Shown: piece after piece, positions 56,825-64,000 of the stretch
Position numbering within the stretch: the first letter of the stretch is position 1
Layout of the letters: every line of letters begins with the position of its first letter
Source of the DNA: Mycocentrospora acerina
Lineage: Eukaryota > Ascomycota > Dothideomycetes > Pleosporales
Assembly: GCA_022701365.1 (NCBI GenBank)
Contig: JAKUHH010000094.1
Coordinates: 125,043-189,042 of the forward strand
DNA: 64,000 nucleotides
Reading direction: 5' to 3'
Position numbers and translations under genes: made by a program
Notes under the pieces: generated by a model
Seen by the model: the letters and a program-made list of their open reading frames with translations, nothing else
What the model was told of the DNA's origin: nothing
The model's database searches: none

Positions 56825-57650
56825 CTAAAAAGGATTTTACACCTATAATAGTAGTAGGTCTTTCTTAGTTCTTTAAGGCTTCTAATTTGTCTAGGTTAAC
56901 CTTAATCCTCTTATTAGTTAACATATATCTAAGGTACTTTGTACTAGTAATGTAAAACTTGCTTTTCTTAATATCTACTTAAAGCCTAGCAGCATATAGT
57001 CTTTCTAGTACCTGCTTTATATATTATTTATAAGTAATAAGGTCCTTAGAGTAGATTAAGATATTATCTAGATAAGTAATATAGAAGTTATTTAAAAAAT
57101 TAATTAATACATTATTTATATACTGTTAGTAGGTTGCAGGGCTATTACAGAGCCTAAAGGGTAGTACCTTACACTTGTATATCCTATAATAGGTTTAGAA
57201 GGTAGTATACTCTTTAGAGTCTAAGTCTATACAGATGCAGTTAAAGGCAGAATAAATATTAAACTTAGTAAAGATCTTAGCCTTTAATAGGCAGGCTAAC
57301 AGTTTATCTATATAAAGAATTAGATAGATATCTTTATAAGTAAGGTTATTTAGTTTACAGTAGTCTATATAAATGCAGAGGTCCCTGTTAGCCTTCTAAA
57401 CATATAAGATAAGAGATATAAAAAGGCTCTAACTATACTTAATTTAACCTTTTTATAGGTTCTCTTAGATATAGCGCTTAGTTACTTCTAACTCTTCTAT
57501 ATTCTGCTTATACAACAAGCTATAGCTATTTAGCAAGAGTTTAGTAAGTATAATCTTATAGTTGTATAGTTAAAAGTCTAAGAGGGTTTCTGCAGCAGTC
57601 TTGCTAAAGATATCCTAGAAAGAGTAGTAATAGAGAGGTAATTAGTCTTA
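56825..57650 (-). pseudogene. Reverse transcriptase of the gypsy element, degenerate
   Basis: Minus frame: KIFTKFNIYSAFNCICI, KCKVLPFRLCNSPATY, FYITYLDNILIYSKD (the YxDD box reads YLDN), KQVLERLYAARL, DIKKSKFYITSTKYLRY, then KVNLDKLEALKN-ERPTTIIGVKSFLGF. Gly-to-Arg, Asp-to-Asn and Trp-to-stop changes fit G-to-A RIP on this strand. The domain is clearly Ty3/gypsy, and catalytic residues are lost. The upstream limit is approximate. Confidence 0.88.
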
Positions 57651-58617
57651 TACTAGGGCTGTGTTATTAGGGTTGTCTTTTAGCCTTTTCTTATCTAGAA
57701 TTTAATTAATTTTATAAAAGCTAGTAGTAAAGAATTTATTTTCTTAGCATTTTATATTAAAGTAAAAAGCATTAGCAGAAATAAGAGTAATATAAAAAGA
57801 AGGTTTAGTAAGGACAGGTTCTAGTAAGAGTTAGATAGGTTTTAGTATTAAGTCCTATGCAATAAGAGGCAAGAACTTCTAACTTTTTAAAAGTTAAAGC
57901 ATCTCTTAAATCGTATAAATAGTAGTAGTTACACTGTGCCTCTCTTAATAGTCCTCCTGTTCCTATAGCTTATCTTATTATATAATATTTAAAGCAACAG
58001 TTTTAGTAGGAACTGTTTAATTAAAGGTTATTAAAAGCAGTAGAGCAGGATTGTACGCAGTAGGATAGCAGCCTAGCTAGATAATCTATAAGTAATTTAT
58101 ATCTAACTGTAGCTTAAAACACTTTATCTATTTAATTCTAATAATGCAGTCTTATAAGCTAAGATCTACTATTATAAATAGGCAGTTGTAGATCTTTCTT
58201 CTATTAATAATTAGATGCAAATAGATATACTAAGTTACTAAGGAAGAGATTTAGTCTTAAAACCTCTTAACAGTAACTTAAAAAGGTAGCTTTTAGATAA
58301 GAGTCTAAAGAGCTAATAAAATAAAAGTAGTAATTTTTAAATTTAAGAAAAAATAACCTTAAGCACTAGTGTTAATTAAAGAGTGTAATTAGACTCTAAA
58401 GCCCTTAGTATAAAGAATAAAAAAAGAAAGGAAATATAGTCTTTTAAATAAGTTTAAAAGACTAAAGTTTAATAAGTTATAATAGTTTAGGCCTAGGAAA
58501 GGAGGTCCTCTTAGGCATCTCTATTTCTTATCTAATCCTCTTCTTAGTTAAGGTCTTCTTCTAATTCTTTAACATCCTTGTTAAGGTGTTTAAACTTAAT
58601 CTTCTATACTTAAGGCA

Positions 58618-58672
58618 AAAGACACTTACTTATAAAGTGTCCTAGCTTGCTACAGTTATAGCAATTGCCTAG
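58618..58672 (-). pseudogene. Gag CCHC zinc knuckle
   Basis: Minus frame: GNCYNCSKLGHFISKC, the CX2CX4HX4C knuckle of gag, lying upstream of RT as expected. The rest of gag (about 58.7-59.9 kb) is too degraded to read. Confidence 0.8.
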
Positions 58673-60027
58673 AGTTAGATCTTTTGTAGGACTAAGAGTC
58701 TTAAATATAGGCTAAAGGGCAGGTAAAAGTTAAGGTTATGTTTAGATATAGAGGTCTGCTTATTAGTACAAATTATAGTTTATTCTTAGTAGGGACCTCT
58801 AAATTAGATCTAAATAAAGTTAACTTAGTTTATATGTTATATAGATTATACTTCTTATAGTTAGGACTAAGAGATAGTTCTTTTATTCTATATTAAACAC
58901 TGTTAGGTGTTTAACTATAAGCTTAAAGGAGTTATTCTATTATTACTTAAATCTAAGGCTAGGTATCTATAAGGTTAGTGTAATCTTTATCTATAAGTAG
59001 TAAAACTATTCTAATTTAGGTTCTTATCCCTTAATAGCAGCACTAAAGAACTGTGCTTTAAAAGTAAAGAAGGTTTCTGTCTTATCTATATAGAGTTTAT
59101 TAAAAGTAGCTTAGCTCTTAGCTCTCTTATTTCTTATAATAAAATAAGACTTAAGTAAGTTAATTATATCTTCTGCAATCTTAAAATAGTTAAATAGAGT
59201 GTTAGATAGGTATTAGGGCTCTAGGTACTCCTTAGCTAGGCTAGAAGTATGTCCTTAGACTAACACTATGCAGGCATGCTTACTCTAATAGTAGTCTATA
59301 TTAATCTCTAATTAGTCCTAAATTAAGGCTTACTATTAGTAAAAGGTTAAGTTGTAACTATTATTAAAGACTTTAATAGTAAGTATTCTTTTAGATAGTT
59401 CTATGTATATAGTGTTATTAATTAAAATCTTAGACTAAAACTTTAAAAGTTAAGGTTATTCTAAAGGAGTTAGGGGTAACTTAGTGCTAAGTAAGAGATA
59501 GTCTAGGGTAATTATAGCTTACTATAGTTCTTAGATTTCTGCATAAAGCTAGTCTACTAATTAAGCTAAGTCTTCCTTTCTTTAGTCTAAATCTAGTATA
59601 GGTTCTGCACTAGTTCTTACTAGATTAGGGGATAGGGTAGGATTAGACACCTCTGCTGTTACTCTTAAGGTTAAGCCTTAAGTTTATACTAATCTTTAAG
59701 TTAGTTCTTTTAAACTTAAAGTAATAGTAGCAGATATTAGAGTTAAGTCTAATTCTGCTAGGTTCTTAATAGTCTCTAAGTTTCTACCTTAGTGCAATCT
59801 TATACAGCTATTCTAAAGTAATCCTAATACCGTAGTTTAGGAAGTTCTAAACTTAAAGGCTTTAGTTATTAAGAGATTATAAAGATCCTAGCTGTAGTAA
59901 AATACTAGATATAATAGTATAGTCTAAATTAGTTCTAAATTAGATAGGGCTTAGACATAATCTAAATAAAACAAGTAGTAATATTATTTAGAGGCTATTA
60001 CTAGCTAGGACAAGTTTTTCTGTATAA

Positions 60028-60315
60028 TATAACAATGCAGGTTATAAGAGAGTAATCTAAATAGGGTCTAAAGTAGCTACTACTAGGCATATAGGAGTGC
60101 TAAGACTAGAGGGTAAACTAAAGATACTATTCTCTACACCTATAGGTCTTATATAAAAGGATACAGAAAAACTACTCTATAAAGCTACACAGACTGCCCC
60201 CCTTATATATCCCTTCCTAGGGTTACCATCCGAGGCGAGTACGAATCGGGTGGCTATCGGATGGGTGTCGGTTGACTCAGGGGTAATGATAGGATGTGAC
60301 GTTGTGAACGTTACA
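60028..60315 (-). repeat. LTR (5' LTR of the minus-strand gypsy element), half RIP-mutated
   Basis: 288 bp. The left about 190 bp is RIP-mutated like the interior. The right about 95 bp (from about 60218) keeps CpG-rich sequence (CCGAGGCGAGTACGAATCGG) that is CTAAGGCAAGTATAAATTAG in the other LTR. Confidence 0.88.
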
Positions 60316-60625
60316 ACAGGCCTCTGCAACGCATAAAAAAAACAAGAACAAAGAGGCAACAGCTAGATAGCTATCTGCTGCAGGAGCCTTAACCTAAAGG
60401 CCTACTACAACAAAATAGACCTGCTAGAGAAATAACCTATTGTTAGCAAGCTATATAGTAGGAGCACTACTACTATTTTACTAGGCTTCTAGAGCTCTAG
60501 AATAAGAGAGCTTAGCTTAAGAGGAAAAACAGCGCCTTATAGACTAACATCTCTATAGGCATTATTATATTTAGTCTAGCTAGTTAAATAGATTAATGCA
60601 ATATAAATGAAGAAAAAAAAAGAAA
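60316..60625 (+). mobile_element. 3' tail of a LINE/retroposon copy, A-rich end
   Basis: About 300 bp matching 63461-63766 nearly base for base apart from transitions (GGCAACAGCTAGATAGCT, CTGCTGCAGGAGCCTT, GCACTACTACT). It ends in AATATAAATGAAGAAAAAAAAAG. It is only the 3' end of the element. Confidence 0.8.
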
Positions 60626-60739
60626 AAAAAGAAAGCCTAGATAATAGAGCTTAAGAAAGACACTGCTATACAGTTAATTAAGAAAAAACTATTAAATCTT
60701 TAATTAAGAAGTTTAAAGAAATATTTAACTAGATCTAAG

Positions 60740-61260
60740 ATAAACAAGTAGAAGCATAATAAGAATAAGAATGCTAATTAAATAAGCACTAATAAGAAGC
60801 ACTAGTACTAAAAATAGAGGATAAGGTGTAGCTATATTATAGAGAATATCTCTCTAATAGCAGACAAAGTAAAAAGCTTAATTAGAAAAATATAAAGTTT
60901 TCTATAATTTAAGTACCTTTACTATTTATAGCTAAAATAAATACTTTACTTTGAATATACCTAGTTTTTTATATAGATTAGCTCTAACTAGCTGCTATAG
61001 ACCTGTTACTTAGGCAAGTCTTAGACAACTTCTAACTAAATACTAATATATTAGAAAAACATAGAGAACTATATTAAATATAAGCTATAGAAGAAATTAT
61101 AAGAAAACAAAATTTAAAAAGAGGCTTTAGACTATAATACTTTATTAAATAAATAGGCAATATAATATTAACTTAGGTACTTACGAAAACTTTACAGAAT
61201 AATAAAGTGTTAGACTAATAAAAAGAATTTACAAGAGAAAAGAGATAATAGCTAAAGTAC
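60740..61260 (+). pseudogene. Plus-strand gypsy integrase C-terminus/chromodomain remnant
   Basis: Plus frames read EALVLKIEDKVQLYYREYLSNSRQSKKLN, NIKFSII, INTLL-IYLVFYID-L-LAA and AIEEIIRKQNLKRGF. They correspond to the integrase GPY/F module (DKVWL...RPSKKLD...HPVFHV..L) and chromodomain of a different gypsy element, on the strand opposite to its neighbour. Multiple RIP stops. Confidence 0.72.
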
Positions 61261-61384
61261 TTTACTACTAAGGTTCTAGCAGAGAACCTTAATAGAGCCT
61301 TAATAACACTAAAAGGAAAGAAAAAGAAGAATTATTACTATTATTACTATAAAAAAAAGAAAATATATAGCCTATAAATATAAG

Positions 61385-61670
61385 TGTAACAACGCAGGTT
61401 ATAAGAGAGTGATCTAAAGGGGGTCTGAAGTGTCTACTACTAGGCATATAGGAGTGCTAGGACTAGAAGGTAAACTAAAGATACTATTCTCTACACCTAT
61501 AGGTCTTTATAAAAGGATACAGAAAAACTACTTCTTTAAACTATATAAGCTACTACTTTATATACCTCTTCTTAAGATTACTATCTAAAGTATATATAAA
61601 ATAGGTTGCTATTAGATAGGTATTAGTTAACTTAGAAGTAATAATAAGATATAATATTATAAATATTACA
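61385..61670 (-). repeat. LTR of a second, truncated copy of the minus-strand gypsy family
   Basis: 286 bp, TGTAACAACGCAGG ... AAATATTACA, strongly RIP-mutated. It is followed by internal sequence homologous to 52952-53780, so it is the 3' LTR of a minus-strand copy whose remainder continues at 63781 and beyond the window. Confidence 0.85.
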
Positions 61671-62407
61671 CTATCCTTTCTCTTCATAAGCAAGAAGCTT
61701 CTTTTTATAAGTATTAAAAAGAGTAGTATTTAGACTATGTCTAGAACTAAAATTATGTTTTATTCTTTCTTATTTCTAAATTTAGAACTATTATTCTACT
61801 ATTTTTATATATTATATATTACTTAAGGCTCCCTAAAGTATAGCCTTTTAGCTACTAAAACTAGTATTATACTGTTATGCAAGGTAATATAAGAATATTT
61901 TTATCTTTTACTTTTAAAAACTTTTTCTTTATTATTACTCTAGTAATTATTTTTTTTAATTTAAGATTAGTTCTTAAATTTTAATGCTTCTCTCTTTAAA
62001 ATCTTAATCTCTATAGCAGTTAAGATCTACATTTTTTACATATACCCTTTAGTAAGCTTTTTTAGTAGTGTTGTGCTAATAAGTATAGCAAAAACTATAA
62101 CTATAACTGCAACTACAACTATAACAGTACTAGCAGTAGCAACACTAGCACTAGCAGCACTAGCACTAGCAGCACCAGCACCAGCAGCACTAGCACTAGC
62201 ACCAGCACTAGCACTAGCAATACCACTAACAACACTACTAACACTACTATACTACTACTATGCCTGTGCTTACGCCTATTAGTGCCCTCCTAGCTGCTTT
62301 CTAAGTAATATGCCTTTAGGCAATGTATTTATTTATGTAGAGAAAACTTATAGAGTTTAAATTCTCTTTAAAGAAGTTAAAGAAGTATATATTATACTTC
62401 TAAAAAA
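61671..62407 (-). mobile_element. Internal 3' portion of the second gypsy copy (left of the retroposon)
   Basis: Alignable with 52952-53760: ATAAGCAAGAAGCT start, the CAA/CTA-rich leader (62080-62270) and ATG 62269 of the antisense ORF. The copy is split by an insertion at 62408. Confidence 0.75.
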
Positions 62408-63766
62408 CCGAACACCATTTTTACGAGGCCACTAAAAGGTTAATTTTTATTAATTTTTCAACAGCTCTTATTAGCCATGCCTTCCTGGAGTCAGTTCCAA
62501 TTGTCCTTTTCCTAATGCAGGCGTTGTGGCAGGCGCGCTAGGCAACTGTGGTATTTTGACATTTTTTATCCTATTAGTAGTAGGATGAAATCTCTGCAGG
62601 GTCTGTGCGTTACTAATTTTAGCTTTAGTTAAAGGCAAAACAGAAGGAGAAGCAGAGCAACAGACACAGACGTAGTGAACCTGTGCTGCTAGTCTCCTAC
62701 AAACAATAACAATAGATGCTATCTACTACACTACTACAGAGGAGAAAGGCTGCCCTAGCCCTCTCTTATCTTAACTAAGATGAGATGACACAGAAAACGA
62801 TTAATTGCCTGCCCGCAGGCCCGCGCTGGTCTAACACACAACTAATGAGAAACAGAGGCTCTCTGCTAGGCCTCTACAACAACTAAACACAACGTTGCTA
62901 TCCTCCTTACAGGAGAGCTGCTGCAACACAACACACAAACAGTATGAACTAGCTCTGTTCTACAAGGCTGATTACATAATCAGTCATGTGACTAGAGCAA
63001 CACAACAACAGAGGCCTAGCAATAGGCCTCTACAATTCAACCTACATGTTACTGTTGTCTCCTACTGCAGGAGATAACTAAGAGCAACAACAGAGGCCTA
63101 GTACTAGGCCTCTACAACAGTATGACAAGCTGCTATTTGAGAGCAGCACAACAACAGAGGCCTAGCAATAGGCCTCTACAATTCAACCTACACGTTGCTG
63201 TCTTGTCTCCTATTGCAGGAGATAGACTAGAGCAACACAACAACAGAGGCCTAGTACTAGGCCTCTACTAGTTAATTAACACGTTGCTGTTATCTCCTAC
63301 TGCAGGAGGTATCTAAGAGCAACTCAGCACAAGAGGCCTAGCAATAGGCCTCTAAGACACAATTACAAGCTGCTATCTGAGAGCAGCACAACAACAACAA
63401 CAACAACAGAGGCCTAGCAATAGGCCTCTACTACCTACAACGTGCAACAGGGGCCTAGCAACAGGCCTCTGCAACGCACAAAAAAAACAAGAACAAAGAG
63501 GCAACAGCTAGATAGCTGTCTGCTGCAGGAGCCTTGACCTAAAGGCCTACTACAACAAAATAGACATGCTAGAGAAATGACCTATTGTTAGCAAGCCATG
63601 TAGTGAGAGCACTACTACTGTTTTACTAGGCTTCTAGGGCTCTAGAATAAGAGAGCTTAGCCTAAGAGGAAAAATAGCGCCTTATAGACTAATGTCTCTA
63701 TAGGCATTATTGTATTTAGTCTAGCTAGTTAAATAGATTAATGCAATATAAATGAAAAAAAAAAAA
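62408..63766 (+). mobile_element. 1.36-kb A-tailed retroposon with 14-bp target-site duplication
   Basis: Bounded by ATACTTCTAAAAAA at 62394-62407 and again at 63767-63780. It begins CCGAACACCATTTTTACGAGG and ends AATATAAATG followed by 13 A. The 3' about 330 bp matches the 3' UTR of the LINE at 52501-52660 and the tail at 60316. The first 600 bp is unrelated to the LINE and holds no ORF I can recognise. The hairpin array occupies 63011-63470. RIP damage is light. The features fit insertion by target-primed reverse transcription using LINE machinery. Confidence 0.78.
63011..63470. repeat. Array of perfect 8-bp-stem hairpins (GAGGCCTA-N4-TAGGCCTC)
   Basis: Six perfect copies at 63011-63030, 63093-63112, 63157-63176, 63246-63265, 63333-63352 and 63409-63428, spaced 64-89 bp, plus an imperfect one at about 63446-63469. 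Loops alternate GCAA and GTAC. Between them lie second hairpins (CTCCTACTGCAGGAG; AGCTGCT...AGCAGC). Confidence 0.9.
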
Positions 63767-63780
63767 ATACTTCTAAAAAA

Positions 63781-64000
63781 AAAAGTATTATATAGTAAGT
63801 ATTTAGAACTTCTTTCTCTCTCTTTTTTTAACTTTTATAAGAGTTATGCTAATTATTAAGTAAGTTCTTATATATACTAAGTTAGAGTAAAAGTTATTTT
63901 AATTAGTAGTAAAAAGTTAGAAGGCTGCAGTAGGTAATAAAGTAGTAAAAGCTTCTACTTTAGCTTATTTAGGTATTATAATTTTATTTACTAAAACTTT
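63781..64000 (-). mobile_element. Continuation of the second gypsy copy beyond the retroposon
   Basis: AAAAGTATTATATAGTAAGTATTTAG aligns with GAAGTATAATCTAGTAAGTATCTGT at about 53750, showing that the retroposon split one older sequence. AT-rich; runs off the right edge. Confidence 0.7.

Larger units (their letters stand above)
52664..60315 (-). mobile_element. RIP-mutated Ty3/gypsy chromovirus-type LTR retrotransposon (7.65 kb)
   Basis: Two LTRs of 288 bp each (52664-52951 and 60028-60315) flank degenerate gag and pol on the minus strand. LTR termini are TGTAACG...CGTTACA in consensus, a 7-bp inverted repeat. Domain order on the minus strand is gag zinc knuckle (58.6 kb), RT (57 kb), RNase H (56.3 kb), integrase and chromodomain (54.5 kb). 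The internal region is extremely TA-rich with almost no CpG. The flanks are ACGTA (left) and ACAGG (right), so no target-site duplication is visible. The right flank repeats sequence already present to the left, suggesting recombination between copies. Confidence 0.88.

Noticed and set aside
62073..62282. 69-aa Ala/Leu-rich plus-strand ORF
   Set aside because: It is a translation of the degenerate microsatellite leader of the second gypsy copy.
52365..63470. CRISPR-like array (regular repeats with spacers)
   Set aside because: Repeats are palindromic and spacers are themselves repetitive and of unequal length. The context is a fungal retroposon with no cas-like genes.

Overview
The window is fungal nuclear DNA, almost certainly from a filamentous ascomycete (Pezizomycotina) and probably a dothideomycete or pleosporalean. 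Genes are short and dense. Introns are 45-160 bp with GT...AG ends and CTAAC/CTGAC branch sites. The gene set includes fungus-specific families: a velvet regulator, a DUF6601-like membrane protein and a DUF1349 protein. The right end is an AT-rich block of transposons carrying the C-to-T/G-to-A scars of repeat-induced point mutation (RIP).

Region 1 (1-50.6 kb) is a GC-balanced gene compartment with 20 recognisable protein genes. In order they are: ERG1 squalene epoxidase (partial, -), an atypical Ras-like GTPase (+), a secreted S10 serine carboxypeptidase (+), a DUF1349 protein (-), a Bin3-type RNA methyltransferase (-), a VelC-type velvet factor (+), CTP synthase (+), a Loa1/Vps66-like acyltransferase (-), a Psr1-type NIF phosphatase (-), the PP1 regulator Sds22 (+), a C-terminal-motor kinesin-14 (+), a DUF2439 (Mte1/Dbl2/ZGRF1-type) protein (-), a BAR-SH3 protein (+), a DUF6601-like membrane protein (+), a small secreted protein (-), the PI3-kinase Vps34 (-), the SMC5/6 subunit Nse4 (+), a bacterial-type extracellular solute-binding protein (+) and an alpha/beta hydrolase (-). 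Exons were joined by hand from splice signals, frame and family alignment, and each spliced total was checked to be divisible by three. The genes are unrelated housekeeping and regulatory genes with no biosynthetic cluster. VPS34/NSE4 and ERG1/GTPase are divergent pairs that share upstream regions. Long intergenic stretches, especially 12.0-14.7 kb, are full of micro- and minisatellites.

Region 2 (50.6-64 kb) is an AT-rich retrotransposon graveyard. It contains a solo LTR with its target-site duplication, the 3' half of a Tad-like LINE (RNase H domain and terminal zinc motif), and a 7.65-kb RIP-mutated Ty3/gypsy element on the minus strand with two 288-bp LTRs. Inside that element sits a younger, unmutated 195-bp solo LTR. 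To the right are a plus-strand gypsy integrase/chromodomain remnant and a second partial copy of the minus-strand element. The second copy is interrupted by a 1.36-kb A-tailed retroposon that has a 14-bp target-site duplication, an array of perfect hairpins and a 3' tail shared with the LINE.

The observations most worth following are an AT-AC intron and a 10-nt micro-exon in CTP synthase, the hairpin-array retroposon that appears to share a LINE tail, an antisense ORF carried by the gypsy family, and the sharp RIP boundaries that give a relative insertion order.
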